Shown piece after piece: positions 26,508 through 34,072 of a stretch of DNA of 64,000 nt. The notes under the pieces were generated by a model. It was given only the letters and a program-made list of their open reading frames with translations. It did not search any database and was not told where the DNA came from. The first letter of the stretch is position 1. Every line of letters starts with the position of its first letter. This DNA is from Tsukamurella pulmonis. GTDB lineage: Bacteria > Actinomycetota > Actinomycetes > Mycobacteriales > Mycobacteriaceae. A program made the position numbers and the translations under genes. The DNA lies in NCBI RefSeq assembly GCF_900103175.1, contig NZ_FNLF01000002.1:4354136-4418135 (forward strand), written 5' to 3'.

Positions 26508-27623
26508 ATCGAGTCCGCTCCCCGCTCCTCGCACGTCCCCGCGCTCACCGGCCTGCGGGCGCTCGCCGCGTTCGGCGTGTGCGTCACGCACGCCGCGTTC
26601 TGGGGCGGTGACTTCACACCCGACGCCGTGGGCGCCGCCTACGCGCGCCTGGAGACCGCGGTGCCGGTGTTCTTCGCACTCTCCGGCTTCCTCCTGGTGC
26701 GGCCGTGGGTGCGGGCACGAGCGCAGGGCGGTGCGGGCACCGGGCCGGCGGTGCGGCCGGACGTGCGGCGGTACTTCGTCGCACGGGCGTGGCGGATCCT
26801 GCCCGCCTATTGGACGGTGGTCACCGTCGTCTACGTGATCTACGTGTGGCGGCCCGACCTGTCCTCGCACGGGCACGGCTGGGTCGCGTACCTGCGACAC
26901 CTGACGTTCACCCAGATCTACGGCGTGGGCGCGGTGCACACCGGACTGACGCAGATGTGGAGCATGTGCGTCGAGGTGGCCTTCTACCTGGTGCTGCCGC
27001 TGCTGGGGCTGTGGCTGCTGCGCGCGCGTCGCGCATGGATCGTCCCCGTGTCCATGGTGGCGCTGTCGGTGGGCTGGCTGGTGCTGGTGACCGCGACGGA
27101 GGTCTTCGGGAAGACGGCGCGATCCTGGCCGCCGGGCTTCGCGGCGGCGTTCGCGGCGGGGATCGCGGTGGCGCTGCTCGTCGACCGCGTGCGGCTGCCG
27201 CGATGGCCCCTGGTGCTCGCGGCGGCGGTGGCCTACGGCGTGCTGCTCACGCCGCTCGCCGGGCCGATCGACCTGCGGCTGCCGACGCCGGCACAGGGGG
27301 TGACGAAGTTCCTGCTGGAGGCGCTGATCGGCGGACTGCTGGTGGCGGCGTTCGCGACCGGACCGTCGCGCGTGCTGGGCTCGCGGCCGATGGTCTGGCT
27401 CGGCGCGATCAGCTACGAGTTCTTCCTGATCCACGTCATGGTCATGGAGGTGGTGGTGCTCGACCTGTTCGGATGGTCGCTCTTCACCGGCTCCACCTGG
27501 CCGATCGTCGCGCTGACCACCGTGATCACGGTCGTGCTGTCGTGGGGGCTGCACGTCGCCGTGGAGCGGTTGCGGGCCGCGGTGCCGCGACGGCCCGTCG
27601 TTCGCGCGGGCCGGGCGGGGTAG
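26508..27623 (+). CDS. Membrane acyltransferase 3 family protein
   Basis: A protein of about 371 residues with ten TM segments of the acyltransferase-3 (OafA/NodX) family. The catalytic histidine is in VTHAAFW; the conserved RAWRILPAYW and MWSMCVEVAFY blocks follow. It should transfer an acyl group to an extracytoplasmic sugar or lipid. The domain begins at ALTGLRALAAFG, upstream of the first ordinary start codon (GTG at 26577), and that frame is open back to 26502 without ATG, GTG or TTG. An ATC at 26508, just after the previous stop, is the only codon giving a whole domain, so I take it as the start with low certainty. Confidence 0.72.
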   Translation: MESAPRSSHVPALTGLRALAAFGVCVTHAAFWGGDFTPDAVGAAYARLETAVPVFFALSGFLLVRPWVRARAQGGAGTGPAVRPDVRRYFVARAWRILPAYWTVVTVVYVIYVWRPDLSSHGHGWVAYLRHLTFTQIYGVGAVHTGLTQMWSMCVEVAFYLVLPLLGLWLLRARRAWIVPVSMVALSVGWLVLVTATEVFGKTARSWPPGFAAAFAAGIAVALLVDRVRLPRWPLVLAAAVAYGVLLTPLAGPIDLRLPTPAQGVTKFLLEALIGGLLVAAFATGPSRVLGSRPMVWLGAISYEFFLIHVMVMEVVVLDLFGWSLFTGSTWPIVALTTVITVVLSWGLHVAVERLRAAVPRRPVVRAGRAG

Positions 27624-27674
27624 GCGGGGCTGGGCTGGGCTGGGCTGGGCTGGGGCACCGTAGTGCTTCACGAG

Positions 27675-27757
27675 AGCCATGCGCGCCACGCATGGCTAGC
27701 AACGTCGCAGTTCAAAGGCATTTTCTGCCGTCGTAGCCATGCACCGCACGCATACCC
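27675..27757. repeat. Paired-hairpin element, copy 1
   Basis: Hairpin AGCCATGCG-N5-CGCATGGCT (27675-27697, perfect) and a second, imperfect one at 27735-27757 (ATGCA-N5-CGCAT core) are 60 bases apart. The spacer carries GTCGCAGTTCAAAGGCATTT, related to the spacers of the other copies. Confidence 0.65.
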
Positions 27758-27778
27758 GGGACTACTGCGTATCCGAAA

Positions 27779-27835
27779 TTCTCATCCAGCGACCCGGCGC
27801 GGCGATATGTGCCGGGCCGGCCACCAGGATGAGAA
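27779..27835. other. Large hairpin between repeat elements
   Basis: TTCTCATCC (27779-27787) and GGATGAGAA (27827-27835) are perfect arms, with an inner CCCGGC/GCCGGG pair. No gene overlaps it. It stands alone in the 560-base gap between the acyltransferase gene and the gene at 28184, which otherwise holds repeats and a (GGGCT)5 run at about 27627-27651. Confidence 0.45.
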
Positions 27836-27897
27836 ATCGTGACGGCCAGGCCGCCTGGCGGAACGGATCACGTAGCCCGCCGGGCAGCCACGCCGAG

Positions 27898-27993
27898 GGT
27901 CGCCGGGTCGCCGGGTCGCCGGGTCGCCGGGTCGCCGGGTCGCCGGGTCGCCGGGTCGCCGGGTCGCCGGGTCGCCGGGTCGCCGGGTCGCCG
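27898..27993. repeat. Twelve tandem copies of an 8-bp unit
   Basis: The unit GGTCGCCG is repeated twelve times without interruption. The spacing of 8 excludes a stable reading frame, as translation merely cycles through three codon sets. It is a likely site of copy-number variation by slippage and directly precedes repeat element copy 2. Confidence 0.9.
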
Positions 27994-28000
27994 GGCTCAG

Positions 28001-28081
28001 GGTATGCGAGAAACGCATAGCCGTGGCGCCGAAAAACAGCGTCTACCTGCATTCTTCGGGGTATGCGTGGCGCGCATAGCT
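28001..28081. repeat. Paired-hairpin element, copy 2
   Basis: GGTATGCG-N5-CGCATAGCC at 28001-28022 and GTATGCG-N5-CGCATAGC at 28060-28081, 60 bases apart. The spacer is in the opposite orientation to copy 1 (its complement reads TGCAGGTAGACGCTGTTTTT). Confidence 0.7.
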
Positions 28082-28183
28082 GTTCCGAACGACTATCCAC
28101 CGAGCGCCCGCACCCTCCGGTCCGGCCCACGGTCCAGCCCCCCCCAGCGGGCCGGCACAGTTGTCCAGCCCCAGCGGGCAGGC

Positions 28184-28684
28184 TCAGCGGCGCAGGGTCG
28201 CCGCGACACCGTCGATGAGCGGGCGTCGCTGCGCGGAGGGGGCGTCCCAGAGCTTGCCGGTGAGCCCCTCCAGCGCCGCGACCTTGGGATCGAGCTCGCC
28301 GAGCGCCTTCGTGCGCTCCTCCCCCGTGAGCTGCGCCGCGGCGATGATCGCATCGTCGAGCTCGAAGACGGCGTCGTCGAGCTCGGCGAGGTCGGACTCG
28401 GGGCCGTTGATCGCGGAGTCGGCGGGCGGCGGCACCGCGGGGGCGAAGGCGCCGCGGTGCACGTCGGCGATCGCGTACCGCGTGCGCTGATGCAGGAGCG
28501 CCTCGGTAGAGGTGGCGGTCGCCCACTCGGCGGGCGCGCGCCCCGGCCGGCCGGGGATCAGATCGGTGGAGTTGGCGAAGTCCTTGATGCGCTTGTTGGA
28601 ATCGCGCAGGAACCACACCACGCCGGCCAGCACGAGCACGGCCACCACCGCGACCGCCACGACGATGACGACTCCGACGCTCAT
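28184..28684 (-). CDS. Single-TM protein of unknown function
   Basis: A 166-residue protein with one N-terminal TM helix (residues 2-25) followed by a cytoplasmic or external helical part; no domain is recognised. Residues 80-165 are helical and acidic. The ATG overlaps the stop of the CoA-binding gene upstream (ATGA), so both are one transcript. It ends just before the 560-base repeat-rich gap. Confidence 0.6.
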   Translation of the reverse strand: MSVGVVIVVAVAVVAVLVLAGVVWFLRDSNKRIKDFANSTDLIPGRPGRAPAEWATATSTEALLHQRTRYAIADVHRGAFAPAVPPPADSAINGPESDLAELDDAVFELDDAIIAAAQLTGEERTKALGELDPKVAALEGLTGKLWDAPSAQRRPLIDGVAATLRR

Positions 28685-29103
28685 GCGCTCCTCCGGGTGA
28701 TCCCGGTGCGGCGCTGCTCGATGATCAGGCAGCGGTCCTCGACGTAGAGCAGGCCGGCGGACTCCGCGATCTCGCGGGCCTCCGCCGAGCGGATCCCCAA
28801 CTGCAGCCACAGCGCCGTCGCCCCGGCGGCCACGGCCTGCCGGGCGATCTCGGGCGTCTGCTCCGACGGGCGGAAGACGTCGACGAGTCCCACCTGCTCC
28901 GGGACCTCCGCCAGCGAGCGGTGCACCCGCTCGCCGAGGATCTCGTCGGCACGGGGGTTGACGGGGATGATCCGCCAGCCGTGGTGCTGCATGTAGGCGG
29001 GCACGTCGTTCGCCGCCTTCGCCGGATCGGCACTGGCCCCGACCACCGTGATGGTGTCGTACTCGCGCAGGATCCGCTCGATCGTCTCGTCCGTGCCGGT
29101 CAT
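28681..29103 (-). CDS. CoA-binding (YccU-like) protein
   Basis: A 140-residue Rossmann-like protein of the CoA_binding family: TITVVGASADPAKAANDVPAYMQ is the nucleotide loop, then VNPRADEILGERV and LWLQLGI. Homologues are annotated as CoA-binding proteins of unproven role; the CoA contact residues seem present. It starts at ATG 29103, 85 bases from the end of fadA2 and beyond a strong hairpin, and is coupled to the single-TM gene downstream. Confidence 0.84.
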   Translation of the reverse strand: MTGTDETIERILREYDTITVVGASADPAKAANDVPAYMQHHGWRIIPVNPRADEILGERVHRSLAEVPEQVGLVDVFRPSEQTPEIARQAVAAGATALWLQLGIRSAEAREIAESAGLLYVEDRCLIIEQRRTGITRRSA

Positions 29104-29133
29104 GCCCTCAGTGTAGGCCGGGCCGCAACGGGA

Positions 29134-29175
29134 TCGGGCCGTCCCGGTGCTCGCGAGAGCACCCGGACGGCCCGA
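29134..29175. terminator. Strong hairpin after fadA2
   Basis: Nineteen-base arms (29134-29152 and 29157-29175) pair with one mismatch around a GCGA loop, between the fadA2 stop and the next gene on the same strand. Likely terminator. Confidence 0.75.
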
Positions 29176-29188
29176 GAAGCGCGAGGGA

Positions 29189-30472
29189 TCAGCCCTCGAT
29201 GATGGCGGTGATGCCCTGACCGCCGGCGGCGCAGATCGAGATCAGCGCGCGACCGCCGCCGTTCTCGTGGATCTGCTTCGCGGCGGAGGCCACGATGCGG
29301 CCGCCGGTCGCGGCGAACGGGTGGCCGGCCGCCAGCGACGAGCCGTTGACGTTGAGCTTGCTGCGGTCGATCGAGCCGAGCGGCGTGTCCAGGCCCAGGC
29401 GGTCCTTGCAGTACTCGGGCGACTCCCAGGCCTGCAGCGTCGCGAGGACGACGGAGGCGAAGGCCTCGTGGATCTCGTAGTAGTCGAAGTCCTGCAGCGT
29501 GAGACCGTTGCGCGCCAGCAGCTTCGGCACCGCGTAGGTCGGCGCCATGAGCAGGCCGTCCTTGCCTCCGACGTAGTCCACGGCCGAGTACTCGACGTCC
29601 TTGAGGTAGGCGAGCACCGGCAGGCCGCGCTCCTTGGCCCACTCGTCGCTCGAGAGCAGCACCGTCGACGCGCCGTCGGTGAGCGGGGTGGAGTTGCCGG
29701 CCGTCATCGTCGCGTCGCCCAGCGAGACGCCGAAGACCGGCTTGAGGGTGGCGAGCTTCTCCACGGAGCTGTTCGGGCGCAGGTTGTCGTCGCGGGTCAG
29801 GCCGAGGTACGGGGTGATCAGGTCCTCGAAGAAGCCGCGGTCGTAGGCGGCCGCCATGTTCGTGTGGCTGAGGTAGGCCAGCTCGTCCTGCTCCGCGCGG
29901 GAGACGCCCATCTCCTTGGCCGTGATGGCGGCGTGCTCGCCCATCGACATGCCGGTGCGGGGCTCGCCGTTGCGCGGGATGTCGATGCCGAGGTTGGCGG
30001 GGAGCTTGCCCACCAGCTTGAGGCGGTCGACGGTGCTCGACGCGCGGTTGAGCTCGAGCATCACCTTGCGCATGCCCTCGGACACGCCGATGGGGGCGTC
30101 GGAGGTGGTGTCGACGCCGCCGCCGATGGCCGCCTCGTAACGGCCGAGCTGGATGCCCTGGGCCGCGGCGTTGATCGCCTGCAGGCCGGTGGCGCAGGCC
30201 TGCTGCACGTCGAACGCCGGGGTGTACGGGCTCAGGGGGCTGCCGAGCACCGACTCGCGGATCAGGTTGAAGTCGCGGCTGTGCTTGAGCACGGCGCCGC
30301 CGACGACGGTGCCGAGCTGCTCGCCCTGCAGGTTGAAGCGGCTCACGAGACCATTGAGCGCAGCGGTGAACATGTCCTGGTTGCTGGCCTTCGCGTACGC
30401 ACGGTCCGAACGCGCGAAGGGGATCCGGTTGCCGCCGAGGATCGCGACCGGGCGGGTTTCGATGTTTGCCAC
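29189..30472 (-). CDS. fadA2: Acetyl-CoA acyltransferase (thiolase) FadA2
   Basis: A 427-residue thiolase. The nucleophile is in QQACATG, the HEAFAS motif replaces the usual [14 protein letters not shown] carries the histidine, and CAAGGQG near the end holds the second cysteine. It cleaves 3-ketoacyl-CoA to acetyl-CoA and a shorter acyl-CoA. In M. tuberculosis fadA2 is divergent from fabG4 exactly as here. The promoter region shared with fabG4 has a TTACTnnnnAGTAA palindrome, so the regulator at 33993 likely controls both directions. Confidence 0.92.
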   Translation of the reverse strand: MANIETRPVAILGGNRIPFARSDRAYAKASNQDMFTAALNGLVSRFNLQGEQLGTVVGGAVLKHSRDFNLIRESVLGSPLSPYTPAFDVQQACATGLQAINAAAQGIQLGRYEAAIGGGVDTTSDAPIGVSEGMRKVMLELNRASSTVDRLKLVGKLPANLGIDIPRNGEPRTGMSMGEHAAITAKEMGVSRAEQDELAYLSHTNMAAAYDRGFFEDLITPYLGLTRDDNLRPNSSVEKLATLKPVFGVSLGDATMTAGNSTPLTDGASTVLLSSDEWAKERGLPVLAYLKDVEYSAVDYVGGKDGLLMAPTYAVPKLLARNGLTLQDFDYYEIHEAFASVVLATLQAWESPEYCKDRLGLDTPLGSIDRSKLNVNGSSLAAGHPFAATGGRIVASAAKQIHENGGGRALISICAAGGQGITAIIEG

Positions 30473-30514
30473 GGGTTTCTCCCAGTGATCGAGGGTTGCT
30501 ACTACCGAGTATTC

Positions 30515-30528
30515 TTACTCTGGAGTAA
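30515..30528. promoter_or_regulatory. TetR-type operator between fadA2 and fabG4
   Basis: TTACTCTGGAGTAA is a 14-base palindrome lying 43 bases before fadA2 and 49 before fabG4. It differs from the site before the TetR gene (34005) in two positions and fits TTACYnnnnRGTAA. Confidence 0.72.
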
Positions 30529-30577
30529 GTTGCTTGTCGATAGCCTATCGGAACCCCACACGGATGAGGTACCTCAC

Positions 30578-31936
30578 ATGCCTGATGCACCCAGCACGGA
30601 TTTCTACGCGGCCTTCGTGAAGTCGGGCCCCGGCTCCTTCCTGGCCAGCCGCCTCGGCCTGCCGCAGCCGCCGGTCCTGCGCCGCTACCAGGCCGGTAAG
30701 CCCGCGCTCGCCGGCCCCGTCCTCCTCGGCGGCAAGGGCCGCCTCGTCGAGCCCGTGCGCGAACTGCTCGCGGACTACGACCTCGTCGTCAACAACGGCG
30801 GCGCCCGCGGCGCCGAGAAGCTGGGCGGCGCGGTCTTCGACGCCACCGGCATCACCTCGATCGACGAGCTCGTGGGCCTCTACGAGTTCTTCGGCCCGCA
30901 GATCCGCTCGCTCGGCAACAGCGCGCGTCTCGTCGTGCTGGGCACCACGCCGGAGCTGATCGAGGACCTGGACGAGCACATCGTCCAGCGCGCCCTCGAG
31001 GGCTTCACGCGCTCGGTCGCCAAGGAGCTGCGCGACGGTGCCACCGCCCAGCTGGTCTACGTCCACCCGGACGCCTCCACCGGCGCCTCGGGCCTGGCCT
31101 CGACGCTGCGCTTCCTGCTCTCGGGCAAGTCGGCGTACGTCGACGCGCAGGTCATCCGCGTCACCGACAAGGACGCCGAGGCGCCCGCCGACTGGGACAA
31201 GCCGCTGGCCGGCAAGGTCGCCCTGGTCACCGGTGCCGCCCGCGGCATCGGCGCCACCATCGCCGAGGTCCTCTCGCGCGACGGCGCCCACGTCATCGCC
31301 GCCGACATCCCCGCCGCCGGCGAGGCCCTGTCCGCGGTCGCGAACAAGGTCGGCGGCACCGCGCTGCCGCTGGACGTGACCGCCGAGGACGCCGGCAAGA
31401 AGATCGCCGAGCTGGTGAAGTCGCGCCACCAGGGCCTCGACATCATCGTCAACAACGCCGGCATCACCCGCGACAAGCTGCTCGCCAACATGGACGAGGC
31501 CCGCTGGAACTCGGTGATGGCCGTGAACCTCAAGGCGCCGAAGCAGCTCGTCGACGCCCTGCTCGCCGAGGACGCCCTGAACGAGGGCGGCGCCGTCGTC
31601 GACGTCTCGTCCATCGCCGGCATCGCGGGCAACCGCGGCCAGACCAACTACGGCGCGACCAAGGCCGGCGTCATCGGCATCGTCGACGCCTACGCCCCGG
31701 TCCTGGCGAAGAAGAACATCACCATCAACGCCGTGGCACCCGGCTTCATCGAGACCGCCATGACCGCCGCGATCCCGCTCGCCACCCGCCAGGCCGGCCG
31801 CCTGATGAACTCGCTGCAGCAGGGCGGCCAGACCGTCGACGTGGCCGAGACCATCTCCTACTTCGCGGCTCCGGCCTCCGCCGCCGTGACCGGCAACGTC
31901 GTGCGCGTGTGCGGTCAGAGCCTGCTGGGAGCCTGA
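30578..31936 (+). CDS. fabG4: 3-oxoacyl-(ACP/CoA) reductase FabG4 (long form)
   Basis: A 452-residue high-molecular-weight FabG. Residues 1 to about 205 are a degenerate Rossmann (flavodoxin-like) domain; the second half is a classical SDR with [21 protein letters not shown] and the catalytic Ser/Tyr/Lys in [19 protein letters not shown]. This two-domain form is typical of mycobacterial FabG4, which reduces 3-oxoacyl-CoA with NADH. It is followed one base later by htdX, so the pair forms a hydratase/dehydrogenase unit beside the thiolase. Confidence 0.93.
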   Translation: MPDAPSTDFYAAFVKSGPGSFLASRLGLPQPPVLRRYQAGKPALAGPVLLGGKGRLVEPVRELLADYDLVVNNGGARGAEKLGGAVFDATGITSIDELVGLYEFFGPQIRSLGNSARLVVLGTTPELIEDLDEHIVQRALEGFTRSVAKELRDGATAQLVYVHPDASTGASGLASTLRFLLSGKSAYVDAQVIRVTDKDAEAPADWDKPLAGKVALVTGAARGIGATIAEVLSRDGAHVIAADIPAAGEALSAVANKVGGTALPLDVTAEDAGKKIAELVKSRHQGLDIIVNNAGITRDKLLANMDEARWNSVMAVNLKAPKQLVDALLAEDALNEGGAVVDVSSIAGIAGNRGQTNYGATKAGVIGIVDAYAPVLAKKNITINAVAPGFIETAMTAAIPLATRQAGRLMNSLQQGGQTVDVAETISYFAAPASAAVTGNVVRVCGQSLLGA

Positions 31937-31937
31937 T

Positions 31938-32828
31938 ATGGCGACGAACGTGACCGTGCTGCAGGCGCCGCCGTCGAGCCTGTCCGTGCTCACACGCGGG
32001 CTGCGCGGCATCCTGCCCGTGGTCGGCAAGCAGGGCAAGCTCACGCCGGAGACCGTGCTGCCGGACCGGACCGTCGAGCTCACCGTCGACGTCGATCCCG
32101 TCCGGGTCGGCGAGTACTGCGAGGTCGTCGGGCTCAAGAACACCGGCGAGGTGCCCGTGATGTACCTCTACGTGCTCTCGTTCCCGCTGATCATGGACCT
32201 GTTCCTCGCGGACGACTTCCCCGCCGCGGCGGTGGGTTCGGTGCACGTGGAGAACACGATCACGCGGCGCCGCCGGGTGGTCCCGGGCGAGCAGCTCACG
32301 CTGCGCACCTCGGTGGGCAACCTGCGCGAGCACCGCAAGGGCATGCTGATCGACTTCACGACCGAGTTCACCGACGCGGCAGGCGATTCCGTCGCCTCCG
32401 AGGTGTCGACGATGCTCATCCAGCAGCGCACGTCGCTGTCGGGCGAGCCGTCGGGCCCGGCGCCGAAGGAGGGCCGCCCCGGCGCCCCCGACGCGCTGCT
32501 CTCCGCCGACGGTGCCCTCATCCGCCGGTACGCCGGCGTGAGCGGTGACCGGAACCCGATCCACATGTCGCCGTTGGGCGGCAAGGCCTTCGGGTTCCCG
32601 TCCTCGATCGCGCACGGCGCGTGGACCGCGGCCGCGATGCTGCGCGTCGTCGAGGGCCACGTCCCCGACGCCGTGATCCACTCGGTGCGCTTCGGCAAGC
32701 CGGTGATCCTGCCCGCGCGGATCGGGCTCTACGTCGCGCGCGACGAGGCCACCGGCGGCACCGAGATCGTCGCCAAGGATCTGAAGAAGGGCTACCCGCA
32801 CGTGACGGCCACCGTCACCCCGCTGTAG
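31938..32828 (+). CDS. htdX: (R)-specific enoyl-CoA hydratase HtdX (MaoC-like)
   Basis: A 296-residue double-hotdog hydratase. The second half contains YAGVSGDRNPIHMSPLGGKAFGFPSSIAHG, the MaoC hydratase motif with the Asp/Asn and His pair, and the first half a degenerate hotdog. It hydrates trans-2-enoyl-CoA to the (R)-3-hydroxyacyl form and, with FabG4, closes the loop to the 3-oxoacyl substrate for FadA2. It begins one base after the fabG4 stop. A hairpin follows it at 32844. Confidence 0.9.
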   Translation: MATNVTVLQAPPSSLSVLTRGLRGILPVVGKQGKLTPETVLPDRTVELTVDVDPVRVGEYCEVVGLKNTGEVPVMYLYVLSFPLIMDLFLADDFPAAAVGSVHVENTITRRRRVVPGEQLTLRTSVGNLREHRKGMLIDFTTEFTDAAGDSVASEVSTMLIQQRTSLSGEPSGPAPKEGRPGAPDALLSADGALIRRYAGVSGDRNPIHMSPLGGKAFGFPSSIAHGAWTAAAMLRVVEGHVPDAVIHSVRFGKPVILPARIGLYVARDEATGGTEIVAKDLKKGYPHVTATVTPL

Positions 32829-32843
32829 TCCGCTGTTCGACGG

Positions 32844-32872
32844 TGCCCGCCCGGCTTCGGCCGCGGCGGGCA
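32844..32872. terminator. Hairpin after htdX
   Basis: TGCCCGCCCGGC-TTCG-GCCGCGGCGGGCA pairs nearly throughout (one bulged base per arm), 15 bases after the htdX stop. Likely terminator. Confidence 0.65.
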
Positions 32873-32976
32873 TCGTCGTCTCCGGGGCCGCCGCGGGGCG
32901 CGGGCCCGAGGGTGGGGCCCCGGGGGGCGGGGACGGAGGCGGGCGGACGAAGGACGATGTGTCTCTCACGCAGGCG

Positions 32977-33054
32977 ATGCGTCCCGCGCATACCCCTCAT
33001 CGACGCAGGTCGAACGCGTTTCCAGACGTTCGAGCGATGCGCCGCGCGCATCAC
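32977..33054. repeat. Paired-hairpin element, copy 3
   Basis: GCGATGCG-N5-CGCATACC at 32977-32996 and GCGATGCG-N5-CGCATCAC at 33034-33054. The spacer GACGCAGGTCGAACGCGTTT runs in the same direction as in copy 1. Confidence 0.68.
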
Positions 33055-33102
33055 CCGCTCAGCGGCGCGCCCCGTCGCAATCCAGGTAGGCACGCAGAAC
33101 AG

Positions 33103-33231
33103 ATGGCTGTGCTCGTCGCCGACCGCGCCGGCCACAACGTGCACATCGACCGGCCGGAGGTGGTCCGAGCGGCGATGACCGATTGGGTCGACCGGATGAT
33201 GCACGAAGAGAGGGCGCAGCCGAGGATGTGA
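33103..33231 (+). pseudogene. C-terminal remnant of an alpha/beta hydrolase
   Basis: The frame 33103-33231 reads MAVLVADRAGHNVHIDRPEV and ends about 20 residues later. The AGHNxHxxRPE core is that of the catalytic-histidine end of alpha/beta hydrolases (GHxxxxERPE), and the following AAMTDWVDRMM is the usual last helix. No nucleophile elbow or start of such a protein exists upstream, where a paired-hairpin element lies instead. It is bracketed by element copies 3 and 4. I take it as a gene remnant; expression as a short protein is unlikely. Confidence 0.55.
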
Positions 33232-33240
33232 AAGCACGGG

Positions 33241-33322
33241 AGCCATGCGTCTCGCGCATGGCTCGAGTGCCCCGAAACGCACCTGACCTGCGGATACAGG
33301 GGCATGCGTCCGACGCATGGCT
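33241..33322. repeat. Paired-hairpin element, copy 4
   Basis: AGCCATGCG-N5-CGCATGGCT at 33241-33263 (perfect, same arms as copy 1) and GGCATGCG-N5-CGCATGGCT at 33301-33322. The spacer reads in the opposite sense (complement CCGCAGGTCAGGTGCGTTT). Confidence 0.7.
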
Positions 33323-33396
33323 CGTCGGAACGGACACGCCTTCCGCGTCCACCGCCTCGCCCCGCACCCGCGCACAGGCCGGGCACCGTCGGGCGA

Positions 33397-33993
33397 TTAC
33401 TCCGGGCGCTCGCCGCGGATGCCGCCCCAGAGGAACGAGGTCATGATCTCGACGGCGCGGTCGAGCTCGACCTTGCCGGTGGCGAGGCGGTCCGCGATCG
33501 CCTCGCCCGAGCCGACGAGGGCGACGGCGTAGAGCTCGAAGTCGGTGTCGTCGGGCGCGTACTTGGCGGCCTCGCGCAGGAGCACGGCGGTCATCTCGAC
33601 CACGCGCTCGCGGCTGTTCTCCGAGAGCGCGGCGAAGGCGGCCTGCCCCGTGGTCTCGCGGTACATCACGCGCCAGGCGTCGCGGTTCTCGTCGACGTAC
33701 TTGAGGAAGCCGGCGATCACGGACCGCAGGCGCTGCAGCGGCGGCAGGGTGGGGCTGGCGTCGAACTCGATGCTGCGCATGAACTTGCCGGCCTCGCGGG
33801 TCACGCAGGCGGCGAAGAGCTCGTCCTTGGAGCCGTAGTACAGGTACAGCATCGGCTTGCTGATCTGCGCCTCGCGGGCCACCGCGTCCATCGACGTCTC
33901 GTAGAAGCCGTTGCGCGAGAACACCTTGATGGCGGCGTCCAGCATCTGCTGCTCGCGTACCGCGCGCGGCAAACGCTTCGTACCACCGGCCAT
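33397..33993 (-). CDS. TetR-family regulator of the fatty-acid gene set
   Basis: A 198-residue TetR protein with the helix-turn-helix TSMDAVAREAQISKPMLYLYYGSKDELFAA and a helical effector domain. It corresponds by position and neighbours to M. tuberculosis Rv0238, next to lpqI and near htdX. Two palindromes of the TTACYnnnnRGTAA type lie just before its start, and the same motif occurs before fadE5 and between fadA2 and fabG4. It therefore probably represses itself and the FadE5/FadA2/FabG4/HtdX set, and may respond to an acyl-CoA; this is inference. Confidence 0.87.
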   Translation of the reverse strand: MAGGTKRLPRAVREQQMLDAAIKVFSRNGFYETSMDAVAREAQISKPMLYLYYGSKDELFAACVTREAGKFMRSIEFDASPTLPPLQRLRSVIAGFLKYVDENRDAWRVMYRETTGQAAFAALSENSRERVVEMTAVLLREAAKYAPDDTDFELYAVALVGSGEAIADRLATGKVELDRAVEIMTSFLWGGIRGERPE

Positions 33994-34004
33994 CGGCGTC
34001 CTCC

Positions 34005-34049
34005 TTACTCTCGAGTCAGATCCTAGCCCACGAGGTTACCCGCAAGTAA
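34005..34049. promoter_or_regulatory. Two TTACYnnnnRGTAA-type sites before the TetR gene
   Basis: TTACTCTCGAGTCA (34005-34018, one mismatch to the consensus) lies 12 bases before the TetR start, and TTACCCGCAAGTAA (34036-34049, full match) stands 18 bases farther upstream. They suggest autoregulation; the second is also close to the 3' end of lpqI. Confidence 0.65.
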
Positions 34050-34072
34050 GTTCCGCTGAAATCCGTTCGGAA

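Noticed and set aside
27898-27993. Possible CRISPR array
   Set aside because: The 8-base units adjoin without spacers; no cas gene is present.
27675-28081. Paired hairpins as ordinary terminators
   Set aside because: They come in fixed pairs with a related spacer, lack T-runs, and several are not placed right after a stop codon.
32959-33231. A full 90-residue gene covering the hydrolase fragment
   Set aside because: The first half would be translated from repeat element 3 and is Arg/His/Pro-rich; only the last 40 residues resemble a protein family.
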